A stretch of DNA of 44,176 nucleotides, taken from contig NZ_FZPK01000016.1 of NCBI RefSeq assembly GCF_900198625.1, positions 1 to 44,176 of the forward strand. The letters run 5' to 3'. The notes below the pieces were generated by a model. That model was not told the DNA's origin. It saw nothing but the letters and a program-made list of their open reading frames with translations, and did no database searches. Positions 33,363-42,864 of this stretch are shown piece after piece. A program made the translations under genes and the position numbers. Each line of letters starts with the position of its first letter. Within the stretch, counting starts at the first letter, position 1. Origin of the DNA: Helicobacter rappini. Its GTDB lineage: Bacteria > Campylobacterota > Campylobacteria > Campylobacterales > Helicobacteraceae.

Positions 33363-35126
33363 TTAAGCAAACATTGGTGCAACAACAAAGCCAAGGGCTA
33401 CGGCAAACACGATAGCGATAATACCCGGAAGTATGAAGCTATGATTGAAAACAAACTTGCCAATGCGTGTAGAGCCGGTGTCGTCCATTTGCACCGCTCC
33501 AAGTAGCGTTGGATAGGTAGGAAGCACAAATAACGCCGACACAGCCGCAAAACTTGCTACCAAAATATACGCAGAATCCGCATTTGTAGCACTGATACCA
33601 AGTGCAGCAATCACAACTGGCATAATCGCCCTAGCCGTAGCCGCTTGTGAGTAAAGCAACATACTCGCAAAGAAAAGGGCTACTGCTAAAAGTGCGGGAT
33701 AGCCACCCTCTTTAGGATTTACAAGCTTACCGGCTAACTCGCCAATCTCTTCCCTGTAGCCATCAACAAAAGTATTACCAAGCCACGCTACACCTAAAAC
33801 GCACACACAAGCTGTCATTCCCGCCTTAAATGTGCTTGCATCAAGCAATTTGCCGGTTTCTACCTTGCAGAAAATCACAATTAAAGTCGCAATCATCAGC
33901 ATAAAGCTCATAATCGCCCCATCGCGTGGCAATCGCACAGGGTCAATATAGTTTTTCACCACTGCAGACAAGTTTGCTAACATTCCATCTTTTGCCGCAA
34001 AGTCTGGCAGGATAGAATCTAGCTCATTACTTAATGAATCTAACTTAGATTCTATTAATGCAATGGCTTTTTCATTCTGCTCATTTTTAGTGATAGAATC
34101 TATCTCGCTTTTTGCAGTGGCAAAGGCATTTTGAAGATTCTGTATATCATTTGGATTTGCCTTAATGGCAGGGATAGAATCTATATAGGTTTTCTTCAAA
34201 GATTCTAGCGGTGCAGCAAGGTTTTGCTTTTCTAGCTTTAATTGCTCGTTGTCTTTTATGGCTAAAAGCGAAGTCGCTTCTTTCTTTATAGAATCTAGCT
34301 CTTTATCCACATATACCGGGATATTTTTGCTAACAGAATCTAGCATAGGCTTACGCACGACATCAGATATTGAAGTGGCATAAATCACCACGCAAAGCAC
34401 ACCTACAAGGAAGATCCCAACACTTAGCTTTGCTCCCTTTTTTAGCTCAATGTGTGCCGCACCATTTGCTGATTTCACAAGTCCAGCCTTTAGTCGCTCT
34501 TGATACACAGGGTCTTTACTCAAATCAAGTGGGAAAAACTTACTCACCACAAAAGCAGTCAGCATACACGCACTAAAAGTTGTGATAAGCCACACTAAAA
34601 GCAAAGTAGGATAGCTCCAGCCAAGCGGCTCTAGCACACCGGTCATATACACTACCGCCGCACTTACAGGACTTGCGGTAATGGCGATTTGACTAGAGAC
34701 AACAGCGATTGAAAGGGGGGCGGAGGGCTTAATGTTTTGCTCCTTTGCCACTTCTACAATCACAGGTATCATAGAAAACGCAGTATGTCCAGTCCCTGCT
34801 AAAAATGTCAAAAAGTAGGTAACGGTGGGGGCAAGGTAGTTAATGTATTTTGGATTCTTTCTTAGAATCTTTTCAGCCACCTGCACCATATAGTCTAGCC
34901 CACCAGCAAGCTGCATTGCCGCAATCGCCGCAATAACGGACATAATGATAAGGATAACATCCCAAGGAATAGCCCCGGGCTTCATACCCAAAAAGAGACA
35001 AAGCACAACGACACCAAATCCACCAGCGTAGCCTATCGCCATACCACCAAGCCGAATACCGATAAAAATAGCTCCAAGCAGCACGGCAACTTGAAGTATA
35101 AGCACTAACATTTCCAACATTTCCAT
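33363..35126 (-). CDS. dcuA: Anaerobic C4-dicarboxylate transporter DcuA with large loop insertion
   Basis: A 587-residue inner-membrane carrier for aspartate, fumarate and succinate, about 150 residues longer than E. coli DcuA. The N-terminal half is typical (IFIGIRLGGMAIGYAGG, AGTGHTAFSMIPVIVEVA, ITASPVSAAVVYM) and the C-terminal half too (LLYSQAATARAIMPVV, LPTYPTLLGAVQMDDTGSTR). Between them, residues about 261-400 are an added hydrophilic helical region with repeated D-S-[IL] units (LDSV, LDSIKK, IDSITK, LDSLSNELDSIL), encoded by many AGATTCT-type words. It sits between membrane helices and likely forms a coiled-coil domain on one side of the membrane. AAAGGA precedes the ATG. aspA lies upstream. 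Confidence 0.92.
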   Translation of the reverse strand: MEMLEMLVLILQVAVLLGAIFIGIRLGGMAIGYAGGFGVVVLCLFLGMKPGAIPWDVILIIMSVIAAIAAMQLAGGLDYMVQVAEKILRKNPKYINYLAPTVTYFLTFLAGTGHTAFSMIPVIVEVAKEQNIKPSAPLSIAVVSSQIAITASPVSAAVVYMTGVLEPLGWSYPTLLLVWLITTFSACMLTAFVVSKFFPLDLSKDPVYQERLKAGLVKSANGAAHIELKKGAKLSVGIFLVGVLCVVIYATSISDVVRKPMLDSVSKNIPVYVDKELDSIKKEATSLLAIKDNEQLKLEKQNLAAPLESLKKTYIDSIPAIKANPNDIQNLQNAFATAKSEIDSITKNEQNEKAIALIESKLDSLSNELDSILPDFAAKDGMLANLSAVVKNYIDPVRLPRDGAIMSFMLMIATLIVIFCKVETGKLLDASTFKAGMTACVCVLGVAWLGNTFVDGYREEIGELAGKLVNPKEGGYPALLAVALFFASMLLYSQAATARAIMPVVIAALGISATNADSAYILVASFAAVSALFVLPTYPTLLGAVQMDDTGSTRIGKFVFNHSFILPGIIAIVFAVALGFVVAPMFA

Positions 35127-35460
35127 TGTAATCCTTTGTTTTGTATTTCAATTTTAGAATCTACTCTAAAGATTCACAAGATTTACTTTGTGTTCAATCT
35201 AAATTTGTGTTTTTTAAGATAGCAATTCGCATATAGAGTGGTTCTTGCCTTAAAAAACACAAAAAATAAGTATTGCCTAGTGAAAACCTAGAATCTAAAC
35301 TCTTGTCATATTAAGCATTTGATGAAATACCTTTTAATTTAAATTTATTTTGAAATCCAAACTCTTAGGCGGTTCGCTTCGCTCAAACATAACAAGTCGT
35401 TAAAACCTAGATCCCATAAAAGATACTGATACGAATACTGCGGAAGTATCTTTGAGTGAT
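35127..35460. other. Intergenic region between aspA and dcuA, left part
   Basis: About 330 bases. It contains both arms of a degenerate TGTCATA-type dispersed element (35304-35330 and 35371-35396). It probably also holds the dcuA promoter, though no convincing -10 box was picked out. Confidence 0.4.
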
Positions 35461-35539
35461 TTTAGCGGTTTTGGAGCGAAAGGCGAAGGAAGTTACCTAA
35501 AGGTAATGACCGAGCCTTGAGCGAACAATCCGCTAAAAG
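35461..35539. ncRNA. Candidate structured RNA or palindromic element
   Basis: TTTTAGCGG (35461-35469) pairs perfectly with CCGCTAAAA (35531-35539). Inside, GGC/GCC and GG/CC pairs (35483-35490 with 35511-35517) lead to an apical hairpin TTACC-TAAA-GGTAA (35494-35507). The segment is more G/C-rich than its surroundings. It could be a small RNA, a leader or attenuator of dcuA, or another dispersed palindromic repeat. The fold was done by eye. Confidence 0.4.
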
Positions 35540-35596
35540 CGACAGAGAGACAACGCAGAATCCAGATTCTATAAACACTAAATCTAACCCAAGCTC

Positions 35597-37036
35597 TTAC
35601 GCAAATGGCGAATTTTTTTGAAACTTCGCTTTATCTTCCGCACTCATATGAGGATTAAGCATATTTTGTGGTTGGAAAATCTCATCTAACTGCTCTTTGC
35701 TTAAAAGTTTTCGCTCTAATGCGATTTCTTTCACCGGCTTGCCTGTTTGCAAAGATTCTTTAGCGATAGACGCAGAGTTTTCATAACCGATATATGGGTT
35801 AAGTGCTGTAACGATACCTATGCTGTTATACACAAAATCACTACATACTTTTTCATTTGCTGTGATTCCATCTACACATTTACTTGCAAGGGTAAGCATT
35901 GCATTTCTCATCATAGAGATAGAGTTAAATAATCCATAGGCAATCACTGGCTCAAATACATTGAGTTGTAATTGTCCGCCTTCACTTGCAAAGCTTACAG
36001 TTACATCATTACCGATAACTGCATAGCACACTTGATTCACCACTTCTGGAATTACCGGATTTACTTTTCCGGGCATAATAGAGCTTCCGGGCTGCATTTT
36101 AGGGAGATTGATTTCATTTAGCCCAGCACGCGGTCCAGAGCTTAAAAGTCGCAAGTCATTGCATACCTTAGAGAGTTTTACCGCTACTCTTTTTAGCACG
36201 CCGCTTACTTGCACATAAGCACCCATATCTTGTGTCGCTTCAATCAAATCATCAGCGGTTTTGAAAGGGTGTCCTGTAACTTCGCAAAGATATTTTTGCA
36301 CGATTTTTGGATAGTCTGGGTGAGAGTTTATCCCTGTGCCAATGGCTGTGCCACCCATATTGATTTCTGTTACAAGGCTTCTTGCCTCTAGCACTCTAGC
36401 AATGTCTTCACCCATCATCACCGCAAATGTATGAAACTCCTGCCCTAAAGTCATAGGCACAGCGTCTTGGAGCTGTGTGCGTCCCATCTTTAGCACATTT
36501 TTAAACTCTTTTGACTTATTTTCAAAGGATTTTTTAAGCACTTCCATATCTTTAGCAAGGGCTGAAAGCTCATCATAAAGGGCTACGTGGATAGCTGTGG
36601 GATAAGAGTCGTTTGTAGATTGAGAGAGATTCACGTGGTCGTTTGGGTGGCAGTGCTGATAATCACCCTTTTTATGCCCCATAATCTCTAAAGCAAGGTT
36701 TGCTACCACTTCATTGGTATTCATATTTGTGCTAGTTCCAGCCCCGCCTTGAATCATATCTACGACAAATTGATCGCGTAATTCCCCAGCGATAAGCCTA
36801 TCACAAGCCTTACAAATAGCATCTTTTTTTGTATCATCAAGTAGTTTTAACTCATTATTTGCTAGAGCTGCCGCCTTTTTTACCTGTGCGAAAGCCTTAA
36901 TAAAGCTTGGATAGCCACTGAGTTTATCACCTGTAATATTGAAGTTTTGCAAAGCCCTAAAAGTTTGCACTCCATAATACACATCATCAGCAATTTCTAG
37001 TTCGCCTATAAAATCGTGTTCTACGCGTTTTCCCAT
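35597..37036 (-). CDS. aspA: Aspartate ammonia-lyase
   Basis: A 479-residue cytoplasmic enzyme turning aspartate into fumarate and ammonia. The superfamily signature GSSIMPGKVNP starts at residue 317, and GGAGTSTNMNTNEV, HPNDHVNLSQSTNDSYPTA and KMGRTQLQDAVPMTLGQEF are present. The first ATG is at 37036, with GGAG eight bases upstream; an apparent TTG start four codons earlier overlaps that ribosome site. dcuA lies downstream on the same strand, as in many bacteria, but 470 bp away with a hairpin element between, so they may be separately expressed. Together they would feed fumarate respiration and nitrogen supply. Confidence 0.96.
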   Translation of the reverse strand: MGKRVEHDFIGELEIADDVYYGVQTFRALQNFNITGDKLSGYPSFIKAFAQVKKAAALANNELKLLDDTKKDAICKACDRLIAGELRDQFVVDMIQGGAGTSTNMNTNEVVANLALEIMGHKKGDYQHCHPNDHVNLSQSTNDSYPTAIHVALYDELSALAKDMEVLKKSFENKSKEFKNVLKMGRTQLQDAVPMTLGQEFHTFAVMMGEDIARVLEARSLVTEINMGGTAIGTGINSHPDYPKIVQKYLCEVTGHPFKTADDLIEATQDMGAYVQVSGVLKRVAVKLSKVCNDLRLLSSGPRAGLNEINLPKMQPGSSIMPGKVNPVIPEVVNQVCYAVIGNDVTVSFASEGGQLQLNVFEPVIAYGLFNSISMMRNAMLTLASKCVDGITANEKVCSDFVYNSIGIVTALNPYIGYENSASIAKESLQTGKPVKEIALERKLLSKEQLDEIFQPQNMLNPHMSAEDKAKFQKNSPFA

Positions 37037-37085
37037 AATAAACTCCAAAAAATGAATTTCGCAATAATTGCTACTGCTTCAGCGG

Positions 37086-37091
37086 ATTATA
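37086..37091 (-). promoter_or_regulatory. -10 box of aspA
   Basis: TATAAT on the minus strand 50 nt upstream of the aspA ATG, preceded by a T-rich run and GC. Confidence 0.5.
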
Positions 37092-37325
37092 GCAAAAAAA
37101 GTAACAAGTATCTATGCTTTTAGCAATATTTAAGCCATTAAGGCGTAATAATCTGTGTTTTATACATAGACTTCCATTGATTTTAGAATTTTATTAAAAC
37201 AATTTATATAACTCCGAGCCACACTTACTGAAATAATGGTGAACTCACATGTCAATATTGTCTAAAAATATAATAGATTCTAAAAACTTCAATTTATCTC
37301 ACAATTTTATTATTTACATAATTTT

Positions 37326-37341
37326 AGGAACACCTTTTGCT
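37326..37341 (+). promoter_or_regulatory. Sigma-54 promoter of flaB
   Basis: AGGAAC-N5-TTGCT, with GG at 37327 and GC at 37339, exactly 12 bases apart as required. It matches the Campylobacter/Helicobacter sigma-54 flagellar consensus. Transcription should start near 37352. Confidence 0.85.
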
Positions 37342-37382
37342 TCAAAAACTGCGTATTCAAATTTTTCGCAAAGGATGCAAAC

Positions 37383-38927
37383 ATGAGTTTTAGGATAAAT
37401 ACAAATATCGCGGCACTCAATGCGCATACCATCGGTGTGCAAAACAATAGGGCAATAGCTAACTCGTTAGAGAAGTTAAGCTCTGGTTTGAGGATTAACA
37501 AGGCAGCAGATGATGCTTCAGGTATGTCAATCGCAGATAGTTTGCGTAGCCAAGCAAGCTCGCTAGGGCAAGCAATCGGCAACGCAAATGATGCTATCGG
37601 TATGATTCAGATTGCGGATAAAGCAATGGATGAGCAATTAAAGATTCTTGATACCGTAAAGGTTAAAGCAATCCAAGCTGCTCAAGATGGGCAAACCACT
37701 GAATCAAGACGCGCGTTGCAAAACGATATTGTGCGACTCTTAGAAGAGCTTGATAATATCGCTAATACAACAAGCTACAACGGGCAGCAAATGCTATCTG
37801 GTGCTTTCTCTAACAAAGAGTTCCAAATCGGTGCGTATTCTAATACAACGGTGAAAGCTTCAATCGGTCCAACAAGCTCGGATAAAATCGGGCATGTAAG
37901 ACTTGAAAGCTCATCTGTAACAGGTATTGGTATGCTTGCTAGTGCTGGTGCTAAGAATCTTAAAGAGGTAGCATTGAAATTCCGCCAAGTTGATGGTAAG
38001 AAAGACTACAAGCTTGAAACTGCAGTCATTTCTACAAGTGCTGGCACAGGTATTGGTGTATTAGCAGATACTATCAACAAATTCTCTGATACACTCGGTG
38101 TGCGTGCGTATGCAACGGTGCTTGGGACTGGTGGTGTGCCGGTGCAATCTGGAACGGTGCATGGCTTAGTTGTAAATGGCACAACCATTGGGACAATCAA
38201 TGATGTGCGTAAAAATGATGCTGATGGTAGATTGATTAATGCCTTTAACTCAATTAAAGAAAGAACAGGTGTAGAAGCGTATGTGGATATCGAGGGTAGA
38301 TTAAACCTTAGAAGTCTTGATGGTCGTGCTATATCTGTGCATGCTGAAGGTAAAACAGGTGCGGTGCTTGGTGGCGGTAGCTTTGCTGGGGTATCTGGGA
38401 CAAATCACGCTATCGTGGGTCGTATAAGCCTTGTTAGGACAGATGCAAGAGATATTATTGTATCTGGGACAAACTTTAGTAGTGTTGGTTTCCATTCAGC
38501 TCAAGGTATCGCACAATACACTGTGAATTTGCGTTCTGTTCGCGGTAATATGGACGCAAATATCGCAAGTGCAAGCGGTGCAAACGCAAATGCGGCTCAA
38601 GCAGTGCAGAATAAAGATGGTATCGGTGCAGGTGTAACATCACTTCGCGGTGCGATGGTTGTTATGGATATGGCAGAATCTGCTACAAGACAGCTTGATA
38701 AAATCCGTGCTGACATGGGTTCTGTGCAAATGCAACTTGTTGCTACAATCAACAACATTTCTATCACACAAGTTAATGTTAAAGCGGCTGAAAGTCAAAT
38801 TAGAGATGTGGATTTCGCACAAGAATCTGCGACATTCTCTAAGCATAATATCTTGGCTCAATCTGGTAGCTTTGCTATGGCTCAAGCTAACGCAGTGCAG
38901 CAAAATGTTTTAAGACTTTTACAATAG
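37383..38927 (+). CDS. flaB: Flagellin B
   Basis: A 514-residue flagellin, the same length as H. pylori FlaB. Conserved D0/D1 ends are clear: [35 protein letters not shown] at the start and [22 protein letters not shown] at the end. The middle has FlaB-like passages ([36 protein letters not shown]). The sigma-54 promoter also points to FlaB rather than the sigma-28 driven FlaA. AAAGGA lies seven bases before the ATG. FliW, a likely regulator of flagellin synthesis, is encoded at 3423-3836. Confidence 0.95.
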   Translation: MSFRINTNIAALNAHTIGVQNNRAIANSLEKLSSGLRINKAADDASGMSIADSLRSQASSLGQAIGNANDAIGMIQIADKAMDEQLKILDTVKVKAIQAAQDGQTTESRRALQNDIVRLLEELDNIANTTSYNGQQMLSGAFSNKEFQIGAYSNTTVKASIGPTSSDKIGHVRLESSSVTGIGMLASAGAKNLKEVALKFRQVDGKKDYKLETAVISTSAGTGIGVLADTINKFSDTLGVRAYATVLGTGGVPVQSGTVHGLVVNGTTIGTINDVRKNDADGRLINAFNSIKERTGVEAYVDIEGRLNLRSLDGRAISVHAEGKTGAVLGGGSFAGVSGTNHAIVGRISLVRTDARDIIVSGTNFSSVGFHSAQGIAQYTVNLRSVRGNMDANIASASGANANAAQAVQNKDGIGAGVTSLRGAMVVMDMAESATRQLDKIRADMGSVQMQLVATINNISITQVNVKAAESQIRDVDFAQESATFSKHNILAQSGSFAMAQANAVQQNVLRLLQ

Positions 38928-39454
38928 TAAAAGCTTTTAAAGCAACGATATTCAAAGGGCTTTATGGCGTTAGTCTATAAGTCTCCGCTATCTTAAGATA
39001 GCTTTTGCCACATTTGCCTTTGATATGGTTTTTCATATATCTTTGGGTAGATGTGGCTTTTTAGATTCTATACTTCTTTTTTCTTTGTGTTTATTCTATC
39101 AAATTTAATTATGTAGTTTTATATGCTTTATGTTTTAAATAAAAGATTCTATAGTCTCTTTTATATTCTTTACGAAAAGATTTCTATGCGATTATAAAGT
39201 GTGTGTTATTTATAGATATGACAGCTTTGATAATAGCCCTGCATAAAACTTTTAGATATTAAAGATTTTAGTTTATGTGATCTTAGATTCTGCATTTATT
39301 TATTATTGTTAGAGTGTTTTAGAATCTGTAAGGGATTTTGTGTCATATCTTTATGTGAGATATGTAAGCAACATGAGCTTTTTAATTAATTCTTTATTCT
39401 TATTCTCCATGTTATCTCTCCATTTATTTATAAGTACCATTTAGCATTGCTAAT
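38928..39454. other. Non-coding stretch after flaB
   Basis: About 527 bases. Apart from the terminator at 39007 it is very AT-rich with several AGATTCT words and no gene. The right end holds the 3' side of a minus-strand gene. Confidence 0.45.
39007..39062 (+). terminator. Terminator of flaB
   Basis: GCCACAT (39007-39013) pairs with ATGTGGC (39051-39057), followed by TTTTT. The loop is long (about 37 bases) and can pair internally. Confidence 0.55.
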
Positions 39455-39724
39455 CTATCTTAACCAAGCCCAATCATATTTGTCTATAAAATACATATAA
39501 GCAGATATGATTAGCAATATTATACTTACTAGCTTCCATATCGTAAAGTTTTTTACCGTATCTATAATAAAGAAAAATAAGGAATAAGGAAACAAAGGAA
39601 TTGCTAAAAGTGTTATAAAAAATTTAGTAGATTTTTGGAAATCTCCTATCAATCCATAAAACCCAATGGCAAATAATAGGCTTAATATCATATAGATAAT
39701 CAGCAATATTTTAAATTCTTTCAT
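39455..39724 (-). CDS. Small three-helix membrane protein of unknown function
   Basis: An 89-residue protein that is almost entirely hydrophobic, with helices at about 5-25, 33-55 and 62-80, and a charged C-terminus (DKYDWAWLR). AAGGGA precedes the ATG at good spacing, which supports real expression. It follows a lipase-like fragment on the same strand by 34 bp. No family is recognised. Confidence 0.55.
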   Translation of the reverse strand: MKEFKILLIIYMILSLLFAIGFYGLIGDFQKSTKFFITLLAIPLFPYSLFFFIIDTVKNFTIWKLVSIILLIISAYMYFIDKYDWAWLR

Positions 39725-39758
39725 TTTATAGTCCCTTTAGATTCTGTGCTCATAAAAA

Positions 39759-40010
39759 TTAAGTATATTTATTATGGTGGGCTCGTGGCACTTGCTCTTT
39801 TATCAATAAATTCCAAGCATCTGCTTTTACATAATCTCTACTATTATAGCTACCTCGTATAGCTAAAGTGTATTCTTTAGAATTTCCTTCTACATAAAAG
39901 GAATATTTCCTATTGCATTGATTATAAAACAAAAGCATATCAAGATGTTGTTTTTTAGGGAGATTTCCTAATGTAAGACTTGTATCAGCTCCTATATAAT
40001 TATCAAGCAA
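39759..40010 (-). pseudogene. Fragment resembling the N-terminal part of a class-3 lipase-like protein
   Basis: Eighty-three codons starting at a TTG without a good ribosome site. KEYTLAIRGSYNSRDYVKADAWN resembles the strand-plus-RGT passage that begins lipase class 3 type proteins, but the later GxSxG catalytic region is missing. The same frame continues upstream past an in-frame TAA into more coding-like sequence (FDCLSQDYNSKEIESKKEN). It is probably a broken gene. The family call is weak. Confidence 0.35.
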
Positions 40011-40177
40011 TATATGTTTGATTTAGTTCTCTTTTTTGCTTTCAATTTCTTTAGAATTATAATCTTGTGATAAGCAATCAAATCTTAGATTCTAAAAGCA
40101 TATAAATTTTTCTTTTTAGAATCTATCATACTAAAATAATTATAATCTCGTTTAGACTGAGTAATTATTTAAAGCGA

Positions 40178-40786
40178 TTATTTTTCAATAGTAATAAGCG
40201 GTGAGCTGCCACCTAGCACTCTTTCATGCTCTTTCGCAAGGACTTTGAGATTCTCTCCTTTAATGCTTATGCGTAATAACCCTACATTTAAAAAGCCAAT
40301 TTTCTCTAAAAAGAGCGACTCTAGCTTACCATCGTATAAACCACAAAAACGCAACACTCTAGGCAAGACTTCAATCTTTATGGAGAGATTCTCATTATCT
40401 AGCATTGTCTTTGCTTGCATGAGTTCTTTTACGCCAAGTTGATTTGATAACTCACTTTTTCGTAAGAAATAGAATCCATGATATTTTTTCACGCTTATGT
40501 CATGCAGGTCGCTTGGAGAATAGATCCTGCCATTTCTGCGTGCTTTTATGCTAAACTCAACACAATCTCCATTGTGAGTGATATTTTCTATCACACCGCT
40601 AATTGGCGAAACTATGGCATTTGGTGTTGTGGGATTAATGAGTTTTGAACTACAAAAAAATAGCCATGCTAATAACATAAGCAACAAAATCCCAGTCAAA
40701 ATATAGAATCCAAAATATGCAGCAATCAATCCAAATATAACGATGATATAAGCCCCTTGCTTACTTTCACTCTCTATAACACGCAT
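40178..40786 (-). CDS. Phosphatidylserine decarboxylase-related membrane protein
   Basis: A 202-residue protein. Two hydrophobic segments lie near residues 10-47. A domain that follows the Psd order comes next: VSPISGVIENI, IYSPSDLHDISVKKYHG (compare the SPxDxH of Psd) and a C-terminal LGGSSPLITIEK close to the LGST self-cleavage site. If cleaved, the Ser could become the pyruvoyl cofactor. Residues between differ from true Psd and the tail after the Ser is very short, so activity is uncertain. AAGGGG precedes the ATG. H. pylori has a separate, larger Psd, so this may be a paralogue with another role. Confidence 0.65.
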   Translation of the reverse strand: MRVIESESKQGAYIIVIFGLIAAYFGFYILTGILLLMLLAWLFFCSSKLINPTTPNAIVSPISGVIENITHNGDCVEFSIKARRNGRIYSPSDLHDISVKKYHGFYFLRKSELSNQLGVKELMQAKTMLDNENLSIKIEVLPRVLRFCGLYDGKLESLFLEKIGFLNVGLLRISIKGENLKVLAKEHERVLGGSSPLITIEK

Positions 40787-40949
40787 CTTTTCCCCTTAAA
40801 ATAAATATATGGATTATAGCAAGTTTTTATACAAACGCGCTTTAAGATTTTTGTTATTTTAGATTTTAGCGAATACACTCCAGCTTTATGGTCCGTCCAA
40901 ATACCGAATGGATTGTGCTTCTCATTTATTCACACACAAAATGCCCAAA

Positions 40950-40965
40950 TGGCACAGAATTTGCT
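40950..40965 (+). promoter_or_regulatory. Sigma-54 promoter of the hook gene
   Basis: TGGCAC-N5-TTGCT, a perfect match to the sigma-54 consensus, with GG at 40951 and GC at 40963. The expected start of transcription is near 40976, giving a leader of about 85 bases. Confidence 0.9.
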
Positions 40966-41061
40966 AAAAACTACATATTAAAAATATCAAAAAGCCGTAT
41001 TACATAGGATTAAAGGCTATATTTATCAAAAAAGATTCCATAAAAGTGCAGGAGGCATAGA

Positions 41062-42864
41062 ATGAATGACACGATGTTAAACGCTGTGAGCGGGATTAAA
41101 ACACATCAGTTTGGGCTTGATAGTATCTCAAACAATATCGCCAATGTCAATACGGTTGGCTACAAGGCAAATGATCCAGAGTTTAAGACGCTATTTTCTC
41201 GTAGCATGGATTCTATGAATGCTTCGACGGTTACCAACAATGACTTCAGCTATGGTGTAACTGGAGCTAGTAACAATGTGATTACAAAAATGGGGAATCT
41301 CAAAAAAGCAGATAGTGATACAAGCGTGGCTTATACAGGCAAGGGCTGGTTTGTCGTTGGGAAAAATAAAGAGGGGCAGTTTGAAATAGGCGAAGATAAT
41401 TTTGATGTCAGCGATGAAAACTACTTTACAAAAAATGGGGATTTTACAATAGATTCTGATGGATATTTGGTAAATTCTGAAGGGTATTATCTCTATGGCG
41501 TAAATCTTGGAAAAATCAATGGAAATAATTTCAAAGCTTCACAAGACCCAGAAAAAGACTATAAAGAACTCGCAAAAGGCGTGATGAAGCCAATCTCTAT
41601 ACCACCACAAATTAGCTATCAGCCCGTAGAGACAACAAAAGTAGATTTAAGTGTAAATCTAAATCGCACAGGTGAGCTTAAAAATGTAGTATTAGCACAC
41701 ACAAGCAATGGAGTCTTTAATGAAGCAAGCTTCTTTAATCAAGACTTTAATGCCCTTGCAAACAGAGACGGCGATATGATACGCCCTAATACTTTTCCAA
41801 AAGCAGATATTGAAGTAACAATGCCAGATGGCACGGTGCAAATCGCACATTATGAATATGGTGATGGCACTTCATCGCAGGGTAAATTTCATACAATAGG
41901 GCAGTTGCAATACCTTATCAAGAGAGATACAGGACTTGATTTAGAATTAAATAGAAATCCAAATGGATCAATCGATCCAAAAGGTGTGCTTGTGCTAAAA
42001 AATAATACAAATACGCCGGTAAAAGTTAAGCTAAGTGGGAATTTCTTTGAGCGACTGCATCTAAGCGGTGAAATGGATAATATGGGTAAAAACGACTATC
42101 TAGCAGGCACAAATCTTAGTGTGCCAAGTTTTACAAATACAACTGAAATCTTTGATGAAGGTGGTAAAAAATATGCTATGCATAATGAATACTTCCTTGT
42201 AAATGCGGGAGATTCTGAAGGCACACAGAAAATGCCAGAGACTTGGAATGTGCGTAGCTATATACATGAATTTTCAGGCAATCGCATGCTTATTAGCAGT
42301 GAGGTAAAAGAGGGTAAAATTTTCTTTGACCCAAGCGGTAAGGCAGAAGCTGATGATATGGAGATTCCATTCTTAGGCAAAAAAAGTGTTAAGCTAACGC
42401 TATCAAGAAGCACGAATAAAGTATATAAAGATTCTGGTGTGAATGATACAGAACAAGATGGTAAAAATCGCGGCGAAATGTCTAACATTAGAATCAATAA
42501 TGAGGGCATTATCTCTGTTGCTTTCACAAATGGGCAGACAGAAGCGATCGGTCGTGTGGGACTTGCTATGTTTGCAAACGATCAAGGGTTAAAAAAGGTC
42601 GGCGGGAATCTTTTTGCCCTAAATCCTAGCACGATTAATGGCGAAGTAACGCAACTTAGTGGGAATCCAAAGCTTGTATGGGGGGAAGATTCTAACCTTA
42701 AGCAAGGGAAAGTATTGCAAGGCTATGTTGAGACAAGCAATGTTGATGTAGCAGATGCTTTAACTAATCTTATCTTAATGCAAAGAGGCTATTCTATGAA
42801 TGCAAAAGCCTTTACAACTTCTGATGACTTGATTAAAGAAGCGATCAATCTTAAACGCGCTTAG
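41062..42864 (+). CDS. flgE: Flagellar hook protein FlgE (FlgE2-like)
   Basis: A 600-residue hook-family protein exported through the flagellar type III system. The N-terminal rod-hook motif SISNNIANVNTVGYKAND and the C-terminal LQGYVETSNVDVADALTNLILMQRGYSMNAK are textbook. The middle is a variable surface domain. The length is closer to the H. pylori paralogue HP0908 (near 605 residues) than to the main hook protein HP0870 (718), so it may be the second hook-like protein. AGGAGG precedes the ATG, and a perfect sigma-54 promoter drives it. Confidence 0.93.
   Translation: MNDTMLNAVSGIKTHQFGLDSISNNIANVNTVGYKANDPEFKTLFSRSMDSMNASTVTNNDFSYGVTGASNNVITKMGNLKKADSDTSVAYTGKGWFVVGKNKEGQFEIGEDNFDVSDENYFTKNGDFTIDSDGYLVNSEGYYLYGVNLGKINGNNFKASQDPEKDYKELAKGVMKPISIPPQISYQPVETTKVDLSVNLNRTGELKNVVLAHTSNGVFNEASFFNQDFNALANRDGDMIRPNTFPKADIEVTMPDGTVQIAHYEYGDGTSSQGKFHTIGQLQYLIKRDTGLDLELNRNPNGSIDPKGVLVLKNNTNTPVKVKLSGNFFERLHLSGEMDNMGKNDYLAGTNLSVPSFTNTTEIFDEGGKKYAMHNEYFLVNAGDSEGTQKMPETWNVRSYIHEFSGNRMLISSEVKEGKIFFDPSGKAEADDMEIPFLGKKSVKLTLSRSTNKVYKDSGVNDTEQDGKNRGEMSNIRINNEGIISVAFTNGQTEAIGRVGLAMFANDQGLKKVGGNLFALNPSTINGEVTQLSGNPKLVWGEDSNLKQGKVLQGYVETSNVDVADALTNLILMQRGYSMNAKAFTTSDDLIKEAINLKRA

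Noticed and set aside
34873-35151. A minus-strand frame overlapping the start of dcuA
   Set aside because: It overlaps the confident DcuA start in another frame and is Trp/Tyr/Gly-rich noise.
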